Assembly: GCF_900129085.1 (NCBI RefSeq)
Contig: NZ_FQUF01000006.1
Location: forward strand, 1-64,000
Source: Atopostipes suicloacalis DSM 15692
Lineage (GTDB): Bacteria > Bacillota > Bacilli > Lactobacillales > Carnobacteriaceae_A
Direction: 5' to 3'
DNA: 64,000 nt
This document shows, piece by piece, positions 32,977 through 41,574 of the stretch. Position 1 is the first letter of the stretch, and each line of letters starts with the position of its first letter. Below the pieces are notes generated by a model. That model worked only from the letters and a program-made list of their open reading frames with translations, had not been told where the DNA came from and made no database searches. Made by a program: the position numbers and the translations under genes.

Positions 32977-34782
32977 ATGAATTATAAAAACACGTGGGAT
33001 ATGGAGAGTGTCTTCGCTGGAGGAAGCGATTCACCAGCGTTTCATGAAAAGATTTCAAATCTCCAAGAGAAATTAAAAAAATTTGATAGATTAGTAAATG
33101 ATTGGAATAGTCAAGAGGATGCTCCAGATTATAAACAATTAGAAATTATTTTATCTGAACGCGAAACTTTAGAAAAAGGAATTGGGGAGACCCGAACTTT
33201 TATTTCTGGTTTATCATCAGCAGATGTCAATGACACCGCTGCTCGTACAAACTTAAATATCGTAACCCAACTATCTACAAAATTATCAAACAGTCTGGTC
33301 GTTTTTCAAAAGAAAATCACAGACATTTCAGATGAAGCTTTTAAACATTTACTAGAACAAAAAACTTTTAAGCAAAGTGCCTTTCCCTTAAATGAAATAA
33401 GAGAACAAGCTCAAAAACTATTATCTACGGAAGAAGAAGAATTACTAAATAATCTTTCCGTCGATGGTTTTCAAGGCTGGGGAACTATGTACAATGAGTT
33501 GGTAGCTGCCATTGAAGTTCCTTTTGAAGAAGCAGGAGAAATAACTAGCTATTCAGCCGGACAAGCAGAAAACAAAATGAATGCTGAAAAAGATTCCAAA
33601 AAACGTTCAGAAATGCTTGAATCTTGGGAAAATGCTTGGGCAGAGAAAGCCGACCTTTTTGCCAACACCTTAAACCATTTAGCTGGTTTTCGTTTAAGCA
33701 AATACGAAGCTCATGAAATTTTAGATTATATGGAACCTCCTTTAGAATATAACCGAATGGAAAGTGACACATTAAATGCTATGTGGGATACGATTTCGGC
33801 GAATAAAGGAAAAATCGTTGATTATTTTGAGCGTAAAGCTAAATTATTGGATTTAAAAAAATTAAGTTGGTTGGACGTAACAGCTGCTGTCAATGTTGGA
33901 GACTTTGAAGAAAAAGAATATACCTTTACAGAAGCTGCAGATTTTATTATGGAAAACTTTGAATCATTTAGTCCTAAAATGGCTCAATTAGCCGAGCAAG
34001 CGTTCGAAGAACAGTGGATAGAAGCTGAAGATCGTCCTGGAAAAAGACCTGGAGGCTATTGTGCAAATCTTCCTGAATCTAAACAATCTCGAATTTTCAT
34101 GACCTTCTCAGGCAGTTCCGATAACGTCTCTACTCTAGCCCATGAATTGGGTCATGCTTTCCATAGTTCCGTTTTGCGAGACTTACCTATCTTAAATCAA
34201 AAATATGCGATGAACGTTGCCGAAACAGCCTCTACCTTTGCTGAACTTATTGTTTCTGATGCAACGATTGAAAATGCGAATTCGGAAGCTGAAAAAATTA
34301 GTTTGTTGGATGAAAAAATATCTCGTAGTGCTACAATGATGATGAATATTCATGCTCGTTATCTTTTTGAAAGAATCTTTCACGAAGAAAGACAAAAAGG
34401 AATTGTCTCTGCAAAACGACTTTCTGAACTTATGCTAGACGCACAAAAAGAAGCTTATAAAGATGCCTTAGAGACTTATCATCCAATGTTTTGGGCAGCT
34501 AAATTACATTTTTATAATACAGGGGTTCCTTTCTACAATTTTCCTTATACTTTTGGTTACTTCTTTAGTTTGGGGATTTATGCACGTGCACTTGAAACGG
34601 ATGGTTCTTTTGAAGAGGAATACATTGCTCTACTTAGAGATACAGCTAGCATGTCTACAGAAGATCTTGCCCAAAAACATTTACAAGTTGATTTAAGAAA
34701 ATCAGACTTCTGGCAAGAAGCGATTGATCGTACACATGAAGATATTGATGAATTTTTAGAGCTTACAGAAAAATATGTTTAA
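32977..34782 (+). CDS. pepF: M3-family oligoendopeptidase (PepF-like)
   Basis: Zinc metallopeptidase degrading intracellular peptides, 601 aa (normal for the PepF/oligoendopeptidase F group). Active site HELGHAFHS with His389, Glu390 and His393; the third ligand Glu follows in NVAETASTFAEL about 25 residues later. The C-terminal FPYTFGYFFSLGIYA motif is characteristic. I chose ATG 32977 because AAAGGAAG lies 6 bp upstream; the frame from 32956 would overlap that site. Monocistronic, with a strong terminator after it. Gene name is by family only. Confidence 0.92.
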   Translation: MNYKNTWDMESVFAGGSDSPAFHEKISNLQEKLKKFDRLVNDWNSQEDAPDYKQLEIILSERETLEKGIGETRTFISGLSSADVNDTAARTNLNIVTQLSTKLSNSLVVFQKKITDISDEAFKHLLEQKTFKQSAFPLNEIREQAQKLLSTEEEELLNNLSVDGFQGWGTMYNELVAAIEVPFEEAGEITSYSAGQAENKMNAEKDSKKRSEMLESWENAWAEKADLFANTLNHLAGFRLSKYEAHEILDYMEPPLEYNRMESDTLNAMWDTISANKGKIVDYFERKAKLLDLKKLSWLDVTAAVNVGDFEEKEYTFTEAADFIMENFESFSPKMAQLAEQAFEEQWIEAEDRPGKRPGGYCANLPESKQSRIFMTFSGSSDNVSTLAHELGHAFHSSVLRDLPILNQKYAMNVAETASTFAELIVSDATIENANSEAEKISLLDEKISRSATMMMNIHARYLFERIFHEERQKGIVSAKRLSELMLDAQKEAYKDALETYHPMFWAAKLHFYNTGVPFYNFPYTFGYFFSLGIYARALETDGSFEEEYIALLRDTASMSTEDLAQKHLQVDLRKSDFWQEAIDRTHEDIDEFLELTEKYV

Positions 34783-34803
34783 TTGACTTTTTAGTAAAAA
34801 ATG

Positions 34804-34845
34804 AAGAAAGAGGATACCGTCTAAATTCGGTATCCTCTTTCTTCT
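34804..34845 (+). terminator. Terminator of the oligoendopeptidase gene
   Basis: Perfect 16-bp stem aagaaagaggataccg / cggtatcctctttctt with an 8-nt loop. Confidence 0.85.
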
Positions 34846-34866
34846 TGATTATATTTATATTTTTGC

Positions 34867-34906
34867 AAATGAAAAAGTCTTCCTGACAGACAGGGAGACT
34901 TTTTTA
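34867..34906. terminator. Terminator of the NlpC/P60 gene
   Basis: Arms aaaaagtcttcctg (34872-34885) and cagggagacttttt (34891-34904), with flanking A/T tracts; it lies 10 bp after the convergent gene's stop. Confidence 0.8.
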
Positions 34907-34916
34907 AATTTAAATA

Positions 34917-36350
34917 TTAATAACGGCCATATCCAATTAAAGGAGAACCATATTTACTAAAGCTACTTACAGTCGTATAAGCAACTCCTGTAGAGGTTTG
35001 TGCTCCTATGAAACGACCATTTCCTACATAAATTCCAACGTGTGAAACGGAACCTCTTCCAAAGAATACTAGGTCTCCGGGTTGTGGGTTTGAAACTTTT
35101 GTTGCCCCAGCGTATTGTGCTGAAGATCCTGCCGGAATAGATTTATTTGATTGTGCAAAGACATATTTAGTAAAACCAGAACAATCAAAACCATTTGGCG
35201 TTTTCCCACCCCATACATAAGGGATTCCCACATAATTACCAGCAATCGATAAAACATTACCAGAAGCTGCTGGAGGTGTCGTTTCAGGTTTTGGCTGTGG
35301 TTTAGGTTTTGGTTTAGGTTTTGACTCAGGCTTAGGTGTTGACTGTGTTGGTGCTGATTGTGTAGGTGTTGTAGAGCCTTGAGTATTTCCGCCACCATTA
35401 TTCGTATTAGTAGATGTTTCTTCCGAAGCAGGTTGACTGTTCGGTGTAGAACCACCGTTTGAACTTTCACGGTTCGATGAAGCAGGTGCTACAGAGGCAG
35501 TTGCTACTTCCGTAGTTGTAGTCTCTTCCACTACTTCCTCGGTTACTTCTTCTTGACGAGCACGCTCTTCTTCTGCTTCTTGGGCTGCAGCACGAGCAAT
35601 TTCTCGTTCATTTTGAATATTATTTACTCGTTTTAATGCTTCATTTCTTTCTGTGATTAAGCTTTCTTTATCTGCAGAAGCGGTACTACGTTCTATTTCT
35701 AATTGAACAACTAAAGCTTCTTGAGAAGCTTTTTGACTTTCAAGTTGAGCAGATGCTTGTTCTAACTCTCCTGCTATCGCATTTTGTTGAACGATTTTTT
35801 GTTCTGTTTCTTTTGTTTTTTGGTCCACTTGTTCTTTATCTTTGATTTGGTCTTCCATCATATTATTACTTGATTGAATAATATTAGTTACTACATCAAT
35901 TCGTGCAAAGATATCTGTCAAAGATTCAGATTCTAATATGTACTCAAGATACGATACTGAATTTCCACTCACTTGAATTTTTCGAGCTTGCTCTTCTAAT
36001 TTGTCTTCACGACGAGCTATATTTTCTTCTAATTTTTCAATTTCTTCTTGCAATTGATTCATTTCAGTTTTTGATAATTCAAGATTATTCATAGCTTCTG
36101 TTAAAAGTGACTCTTTTTTTTGAATTTCATTCTCTAAGCTAGTTAAAGCGGCTTGTGTATTATTTTTTTCATTGGTTAATTGACTAATAATTTCATTTAA
36201 TTCATTCGCTGCTTGTTCATTTTGTGCAGCAGTTTGCTGTGCTTCATCGAGTTGTGTGTCAAATTCGTCTGCAAAAACTGGTGCAGCGCCCATTAGTGAA
36301 GTGCTTAATACTGTAGCTGATAATAAGGATATAAATAATTTTTTCTTCAC
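34917..36350 (-). CDS. Secreted NlpC/P60 peptidoglycan endopeptidase (SagA/P54-like)
   Basis: 477 aa. Signal peptide KKKLFISLLSATVLSTSLMG (residues 2-21) ending near APVFA; a coiled-coil domain (about residues 35-265) as in CwlO/SagA/PcsB proteins; a low-complexity S/T/N/G/P/Q linker with KPKP repeats (about 280-360); then a C-terminal NlpC/P60 domain with catalytic Cys390 in FDCSGFTKY and His437 in SHVGIYVG. Cleaves D,L-peptide bonds in muropeptides; close relatives are essential for cell separation. Start GTG 36350, 6 bp after GGAGGT. A WalR-like site and a 16-bp palindrome lie upstream. Confidence 0.92.
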   Translation of the reverse strand: MKKKLFISLLSATVLSTSLMGAAPVFADEFDTQLDEAQQTAAQNEQAANELNEIISQLTNEKNNTQAALTSLENEIQKKESLLTEAMNNLELSKTEMNQLQEEIEKLEENIARREDKLEEQARKIQVSGNSVSYLEYILESESLTDIFARIDVVTNIIQSSNNMMEDQIKDKEQVDQKTKETEQKIVQQNAIAGELEQASAQLESQKASQEALVVQLEIERSTASADKESLITERNEALKRVNNIQNEREIARAAAQEAEEERARQEEVTEEVVEETTTTEVATASVAPASSNRESSNGGSTPNSQPASEETSTNTNNGGGNTQGSTTPTQSAPTQSTPKPESKPKPKPKPQPKPETTPPAASGNVLSIAGNYVGIPYVWGGKTPNGFDCSGFTKYVFAQSNKSIPAGSSAQYAGATKVSNPQPGDLVFFGRGSVSHVGIYVGNGRFIGAQTSTGVAYTTVSSFSKYGSPLIGYGRY

Positions 36351-36386
36351 AAAAGTACCTCCAAATTGTACCACCAATTTCATATT

Positions 36387-36402
36387 TACCGATTAATCGG
36401 TA
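36387..36402. promoter_or_regulatory. 16-bp palindrome in the leader of the NlpC/P60 gene
   Basis: TACCGATTAATCGGTA is a perfect palindrome lying between the -10 region (36414-36419) and the start codon. Possible repressor operator or a small hairpin in the 5' leader. Confidence 0.45.
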
Positions 36403-36413
36403 GGTCTGAAAGT

Positions 36414-36457
36414 ATAATACCATTTGAATGTTATCTCTGTGTATCATACACATTACA
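36414..36457 (-). promoter_or_regulatory. Promoter region with WalR-like direct repeat
   Basis: Minus-strand -10 TATTAT at 36414-36419. At 36441-36457 the minus strand reads TGTAAT-N5-TGATAC, one mismatch from the WalR (YycF) consensus TGTWAH-N5-TGTWAH. WalRK controls similar hydrolases in other Bacillota. Confidence 0.45.
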
Positions 36458-36630
36458 AAAAATAGGTTTTCTTGTAATATTTCGCTTGTTTTTCTTAAAC
36501 ATTCTCATTTAACAATTTTATGAATAAAACCTCAGCCTATGTTCTATTTTGTGCATAACAATTGCATTCTTAGGTATTAATAAGTAGGCTAGTTAAAAGT
36601 GAATCTTTTACAAAATTAGGAGGCATTTTA

Positions 36631-37386
36631 ATGGCTAAAATACTTATAACAGGTGCTACAGGGACAATCGGTTTGGAGTTAACAAAACATCTGGTCCATC
36701 AACATGAGTTAACCGTCGTTGGTCGTGACTTTTCTGATTTCCCTGATGATTTAAAAAAACAAGTAAATATTGAGAAGAAAGATTTAGTCGATGAAAAAAA
36801 TTGGACCGGTCTTTTAGATGATATTGAATATGTCATTCAGCTAGCTGGACAAGCTGATGCGGAAGCTGAATTTTATGGGGATCTATTGGAATTGAATTAT
36901 AAATTGCCCCATAATTTATATGCAGAAGCTAAAAAATCTAAAAAGTTAAAAAGAATCATTTTTGCAAGTTCTATCCATGCCGTGGATGCTTATCCTGAAT
37001 ATGTTCAGGTTAAAGCAACAGATCCTGTACGACCGGCCGATTTATATGGGGTCTCTAAGGTTTATCTAGAAGGTTTGGCTTCGTATTATGCGTATACTCA
37101 TGGAATGGAATCGATTGGTATTCGTATTGCTGATTATAAAGCTAGTGATGAGGAATTAGCTAAAGATGCAGACAAAAATGGAATGGCCATGTTTTTATCT
37201 AAACGCGATATGAATCATTTGATCGATTGCTGTTTAGAAGCAGAACTTAAAGAACCATTTCTAATCATAAACGGCATTTCAAAAAACTCCTTCCCTCGTC
37301 TCTCTTATGAAGAAGCCCATGTTCAATTAGGTTATGAACCTCAAGACGATGCGTTTGAGATGAATGAGATCTTTAAGTCCAGATAA
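36631..37386 (+). CDS. NAD-dependent epimerase/dehydratase (extended SDR)
   Basis: 251 aa. Rossmann glycine motif GATGTIGLELTKHL (residues 7-20), an early strand-loop QLAGQADAE typical of sugar-nucleotide epimerases, and an active site with Ser in FASSIHAV and YGVSK (Tyr/Lys, about residues 143-147). Length and the DLYGVSKVYLEGL context resemble uronate dehydrogenase-like enzymes, but substrate is not readable. AGGAGG lies 6 bp before the ATG. It appears to be monocistronic, and no sugar gene is next to it. Confidence 0.85.
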   Translation: MAKILITGATGTIGLELTKHLVHQHELTVVGRDFSDFPDDLKKQVNIEKKDLVDEKNWTGLLDDIEYVIQLAGQADAEAEFYGDLLELNYKLPHNLYAEAKKSKKLKRIIFASSIHAVDAYPEYVQVKATDPVRPADLYGVSKVYLEGLASYYAYTHGMESIGIRIADYKASDEELAKDADKNGMAMFLSKRDMNHLIDCCLEAELKEPFLIINGISKNSFPRLSYEEAHVQLGYEPQDDAFEMNEIFKSR

Positions 37387-37462
37387 ATAATCCCCTATTC
37401 AAATTTGTTAAGACCCAATATTCAATGGTCCATCCATTTTTGCTAAAAAAATGACTATTTGC

Positions 37463-37468
37463 TATAAT
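37463..37468 (+). promoter_or_regulatory. Candidate -10 box of the class A PBP gene
   Basis: TATAAT 72 bp before ATG 37541; a poor TTTGCT element lies 18 bp upstream. Confidence 0.45.
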
Positions 37469-37540
37469 TAAAAATCATTATGGTAAAAATAAATTATATA
37501 GTGATAAAGATATAAAAAATCTGATCTGGAGGTGCCATTG

Positions 37541-40180
37541 ATGAGTTCAGATAAAAAAGATAATTTTTTCAATAATAAAAAATTGAAAAAACTAGGTAAG
37601 AAATTTAGTGACTACTTTGATATTATTTATAGAGTATTTAAAGCATTCTTTGGATTCATTGTTTTGATTTTAATTGTAGTAGCATTTTTAGGTGGTGGTG
37701 CGGCTCTTGGATATTTTGCTTCCTTAGTTGAAGATATTTCAGAACCCACTCATGTAGAAATGGAAACACAAATAAATGATTACAATCGAAAATCCACACT
37801 CTTTTATGTGGATAATTCGAAAATTAGTGATTTACGTACAGATTTAATTCGGTCTCCTGTTGAATTAGAAAATATTTCCCCTCTAGTTCTCGATGCTATT
37901 ATCGCTACAGAAGACAGAAACTTTTCTATCCATAAAGGGATTGTTCCTAAAGCTTTAGTACGTGCCGCCGCTCAAGAATTATTAAGTGCTCAATCGGTCA
38001 CAGGAGGTTCTACTCTTACCCAACAGTTGATTAAACAACAAATATTGAGTAGCGAAGTGACTCACTCACGTAAAGCTATCGAAATTTTATACGCTCTACA
38101 TTTAGAAAATAATTTTGACAAAGAAGAAATTTTAGAAGCTTATATGAATGTTTCTCCTTTTGGAAGAAATAATCTAGGGCAAAATATTGCCGGTGTTGAA
38201 GAAGGCGCTCAGGGATTATTTGGAGTTTCAGCGTCAGAGGTTAATTTACCTCAAGCCGCCTATTTAGCCGGACTTCCACAAAGCCCTATTTCATACAGCC
38301 CTTATACTCAACAAGGTGACATTAAAGAGGATTTATCTTCTGGAATTAATCGACAACATGAAGTTCTTTATAGTATGTTTCAAGAAGGATATATTAATAA
38401 AGAAGATTATGAAGCAGCACGTGATTATGATATAGTTGCTGACTTTTTGAAAAAATCCGATGAGGACGAGAAAAACCCATCACATTCTTATGAATATGAT
38501 CTTGTTGAAAGTGAAGGACGAAGTATTCTTATCAATTTGATGCTTGAAGAAGATGGAATCACAAATGAACAACTCGCGGATAATCCTGATCTTAAAGAGG
38601 ATTACTTTGAAAAAGCAGACTTTGAAATGAGAAATAATGGCTATAAAATCTATAGTACGCTCGACCCTACTCTACACCGAGCCATTCAACAACGTGTAAC
38701 AGAAACACAAGATCAATTTGGTTCGACCCAAACAATGTCTTATACAGACGATGATGGCGAAACACAAACCATCGAATACCCGACACAAGTAGCTGGAACC
38801 CTTACTGAAAACACAACAGGGAAAGTGCTCGCTTTTGTTGGTGGTCGAGACTATGAATATTCCGAATTTAATATTGCTTTTAACTCACGCCGTAGTTCAG
38901 GTTCTGTTATTAAACCTTTAATGACCTATGGCCCTGCTCTAGCTGAGCATTTTATTACACCGGCAACTGTCATTCCGGATACTGAATTAATTGTTCCAGA
39001 TGGGACATCAGGAACGCATAGTATAAGTAACGTTGGTCGGACAACCAATGATTGGCGCGATGCAAGATATTGGTTGCAAATGTCTCAAAACATTCCTAAT
39101 ACAAAGATTTACTTAGGCATGTTAGAGAAAAATATAAACCCAGCAAAATATATTCGTGCAATGGGTATTGGACCAGAAGCAATCAGTGATGATGATTTCT
39201 CTTATCCATCAGCGTCATTAGGTGGTTTTAACTCAGGACCTACTGCAACAGAATTAGCAGGTGCCTACGCTGCCATTGGAAATAAAGGAGTCTTTAACGA
39301 ACCTTACGTCATTGAAAAAATTGAAAATGGAGAAGGCGAAGTTGTCTTTGAACACGAACCGAATCCAACTCGTGTTTGGTCGGAAACAACAAATTATTTA
39401 CTATATGACATGTTAAGAGATGTTACAACACAAGGAACCGGGAGAGCTTCTTCACAATACTTGAATTTTAACGCTGATTTAGCTTCTAAAACCGGGACAA
39501 CTAACGAAACAGTCGATGTGTGGTATGCAGGGGTTACTCCTGGTGTATCCTTAGTCACTTGGATGGGTTACGATAATCAAAAACTAAGCCTTCAAAACTT
39601 TGGTGGTCTAACTCCTGCTCAAAGAAATATTCGTAATTGGTCGAATATTATGAATGTAGTTTACAATTTAAAACCAGATCTCTTAAAAGTAAATGACCGT
39701 ATGAATCCTCCAGATGATAACAGCATCGTCAGTGAGTCTGTGCTTGCTTCTACAGGAATGAAGTCTGGAAAAGTTTCTTTACCAAATAATCGTACCGTGC
39801 AAATATCTGGAAGTACAAAAACTGAAATTTTTGATCGCGACAATGTACCGGGTACTACAACGTATGACTTTTCTATTGGTGCTAAATCTTCTGAATTAAA
39901 CAGTTTTTGGAATAACCACTCCAATAGCCAAAAGAAAGAAAGCAATAAAAAAGAAGAGAAGAAAAAAGAAAAAGACAAAAAAGAAGACGAGAAAAAGAAA
40001 GAAAAAGAAGAAAAAAAGAAAGAGTCAGAAACCGACAAAAAAGAAGAGAAAGAAAAGGAAAAAGAAGAGAAGAATAACTCAGATGATGACGATAAAGCGG
40101 ATGATTCTGAAGAAAAAGAAGATAAAGAAGACGAAGGAGACTCTGAAGAAAATAACTCAGATTCCGAAGATGATGAATAA
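37541..40180 (+). CDS. Class A penicillin-binding protein (PBP1A-type)
   Basis: Bifunctional peptidoglycan synthase, 879 aa. Short cytoplasmic region, one membrane span (about residues 38-65), glycosyltransferase domain with catalytic Glu124 in ATEDRNFSIHKG and GGSTLTQQLIKQ, then transpeptidase with SVIK (Ser455, Lys458), SQN and KTG (650-652). The final ~90 residues after about residue 790 are unusual: a Lys/Glu block followed by an almost purely acidic tail. ATG 37541 follows TGGAGGTG; a longer GTG start at 37532 overlaps that SD. A terminator follows. Confidence 0.93.
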   Translation: MSSDKKDNFFNNKKLKKLGKKFSDYFDIIYRVFKAFFGFIVLILIVVAFLGGGAALGYFASLVEDISEPTHVEMETQINDYNRKSTLFYVDNSKISDLRTDLIRSPVELENISPLVLDAIIATEDRNFSIHKGIVPKALVRAAAQELLSAQSVTGGSTLTQQLIKQQILSSEVTHSRKAIEILYALHLENNFDKEEILEAYMNVSPFGRNNLGQNIAGVEEGAQGLFGVSASEVNLPQAAYLAGLPQSPISYSPYTQQGDIKEDLSSGINRQHEVLYSMFQEGYINKEDYEAARDYDIVADFLKKSDEDEKNPSHSYEYDLVESEGRSILINLMLEEDGITNEQLADNPDLKEDYFEKADFEMRNNGYKIYSTLDPTLHRAIQQRVTETQDQFGSTQTMSYTDDDGETQTIEYPTQVAGTLTENTTGKVLAFVGGRDYEYSEFNIAFNSRRSSGSVIKPLMTYGPALAEHFITPATVIPDTELIVPDGTSGTHSISNVGRTTNDWRDARYWLQMSQNIPNTKIYLGMLEKNINPAKYIRAMGIGPEAISDDDFSYPSASLGGFNSGPTATELAGAYAAIGNKGVFNEPYVIEKIENGEGEVVFEHEPNPTRVWSETTNYLLYDMLRDVTTQGTGRASSQYLNFNADLASKTGTTNETVDVWYAGVTPGVSLVTWMGYDNQKLSLQNFGGLTPAQRNIRNWSNIMNVVYNLKPDLLKVNDRMNPPDDNSIVSESVLASTGMKSGKVSLPNNRTVQISGSTKTEIFDRDNVPGTTTYDFSIGAKSSELNSFWNNHSNSQKKESNKKEEKKKEKDKKEDEKKKEKEEKKKESETDKKEEKEKEKEEKNNSDDDDKADDSEEKEDKEDEGDSEENNSDSEDDE

Positions 40181-40211
40181 ACCTTACTATTCATACACAT
40201 AAACAAATATT

Positions 40212-40247
40212 AAAGAGGACACAGATTAAAAATGTGTCCTCTTTTTT
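40212..40247 (+). terminator. Terminator of the PBP gene
   Basis: Stem aaagaggacaca / tgtgtcctcttt followed by T residues (40245-40248). Confidence 0.85.
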
Positions 40248-40308
40248 TATCCTTATTATATATTGTTTTAAATTTCAACTTTCCCCTCTCCTATTACGAT
40301 CAAAAGAA

Positions 40309-40342
40309 AAAAAGAGCAACACTTATTTGTGCTACTCTTTTT
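40309..40342 (-). terminator. Terminator of ccpA
   Basis: Imperfect stem aaaaagagcaacac / gtgctactcttttt, T-rich on the minus strand, just past the ccpA stop. Confidence 0.6.
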
Positions 40343-40355
40343 AAATTCATTTTAT

Positions 40356-41360
40356 TTATTTTGTCGTACCATTTTCAGTTAATTTATAAGGTAAGGTAAT
40401 GTGTAGCTCATCTGTCTCTTCTTTATTCATTAATTTTGTTAATAAACGCATCGCTACAGCTCCCAAGTCATACAACGGTTGTGTTACTGTTGTAAGTTTT
40501 GGTCTTGATAAATCAACTAATGGTGAATTGTTTGAAGTAACAATTTCAAAATCTTCTGGTACTTTTATGCCCTGTTCGATTAATTCATTCAACAATGAAA
40601 TTGCAATCCGATCATCTTCAACTGTTGCAGCTGTAACGCCTAAATCTGTTAAACGATTTACTAAGTCCGCAGCATCCAATACATTTAAATCGGCTGATGT
40701 TCGAATAATGAATGACTCATTGTAGTTTAAGCCTGCATTTTCAATGGCTTCTTTATAACCTTCTGCACTTATTTTTTGCTTTTTAGACTCCTTATCAATT
40801 CCAAGTAAAGCAATATTTTCATGGCCATTATCAATAAGCAATTGAGTCGAATCTTTAATCGCTTCTTTATAATCAATGACTATGCTTGGAAGTTCATTGG
40901 TTTCATCAATCGTTCCTGCTAAAACGACAGGTGTGTCCGTCAAATCAATTTCTTTGGCCACTTCATCACTTAACTGATGCCCCATGAAGATTATACCATC
41001 CACTTGTTGAGCTAAAATGGTATTTAACACTTTTATTTCCTTTTTTGAATCCCCATCTGAGTTTGCTTGAATGATATTGTAATTATACATTGATGCAATA
41101 TCGTCTATTCCTCGAGCTAAAGAAGAAAAGTATAAATTCGTTACATCAGGTATAATTACCCCAACGGTTGTTGTTTTCTTACTAGCTAATCCTCGAGCTA
41201 CAGCATTTGGTCGATAATTTAATCGATCAATAACATCTGTTACTTTTTTTCTTGTTGAAGGTTTTACATTTGGATTTCCATTAACGACTCGGGATACAGT
41301 GGCCATAGAAACGCCCGCTTCACGAGCAACATCATATATGGTGACAGTTTGTTTTGCCAT
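40356..41360 (-). CDS. ccpA: Catabolite control protein A
   Basis: LacI-family master regulator of carbon catabolite repression (334 aa). Helix-turn-helix TIYDVAREAGVSMATVSRVV (residues 7-26) followed by the CcpA-typical hinge YRPNAVARGLASKKTTTVGV, then a periplasmic-binding-protein-like core that binds HPr-Ser-P. Divergent from pepQ, the arrangement seen in lactobacilli and streptococci. A cre-like site at 41450-41463 in the shared intergenic region allows autoregulation. Confidence 0.95.
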   Translation of the reverse strand: MAKQTVTIYDVAREAGVSMATVSRVVNGNPNVKPSTRKKVTDVIDRLNYRPNAVARGLASKKTTTVGVIIPDVTNLYFSSLARGIDDIASMYNYNIIQANSDGDSKKEIKVLNTILAQQVDGIIFMGHQLSDEVAKEIDLTDTPVVLAGTIDETNELPSIVIDYKEAIKDSTQLLIDNGHENIALLGIDKESKKQKISAEGYKEAIENAGLNYNESFIIRTSADLNVLDAADLVNRLTDLGVTAATVEDDRIAISLLNELIEQGIKVPEDFEIVTSNNSPLVDLSRPKLTTVTQPLYDLGAVAMRLLTKLMNKEETDELHITLPYKLTENGTTK

Positions 41361-41397
41361 CTCATGTCCTCATTTCTTTTTCTTATTAAATTTTTAG

Positions 41398-41425
41398 ATT
41401 ATATTTACAGACTCTACTTTAACAA
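41398..41425 (-). promoter_or_regulatory. Promoter of ccpA
   Basis: Minus-strand TTGTTA (41420-41425) and TATAAT (41398-41403), 16-bp spacer. Confidence 0.6.
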
Positions 41426-41449
41426 AGTATGAAAAGATTTTCAATCTTA

Positions 41450-41463
41450 ATTAATCGCTTTCA
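41450..41463 (-). promoter_or_regulatory. cre-like site between ccpA and pepQ
   Basis: TGAAAGCGATTAAT on the minus strand matches TGWAANCGNTNWCA at 12 of 14 positions. It lies 25 bp upstream of the ccpA -35 box. Confidence 0.5.
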
Positions 41464-41466
41464 TCT

Positions 41467-41502
41467 ATTTTATGAAAATAATCGTACGAATTTTCATAAA
41501 AT
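41467..41502. promoter_or_regulatory. 36-bp dyad (operator-like) upstream of pepQ
   Basis: Perfect 13-bp arms ATTTTATGAAAAT (41467-41479) and ATTTTCATAAAAT (41490-41502) around a 10-bp spacer containing TCGTACGA. Allowing one bulge, the symmetry extends into TCATC/GATGA on both sides. It sits immediately upstream of the pepQ -10 region. Confidence 0.6.
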
Positions 41503-41574
41503 GATGAATATCTTTCATTTTTAGTAAGTTAGAACTATAATAAGAATAATATAAAAGAGAAGGAGTTCGAAAAT

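Noticed and set aside
39661-40206. Long Ser/Phe-rich minus-strand reading frame opposite the PBP C-terminus
   Set aside because: It is the antisense of the Lys/Glu-rich purine tract; no SD, and its low-complexity Ser/Phe content is what such antisense always gives.
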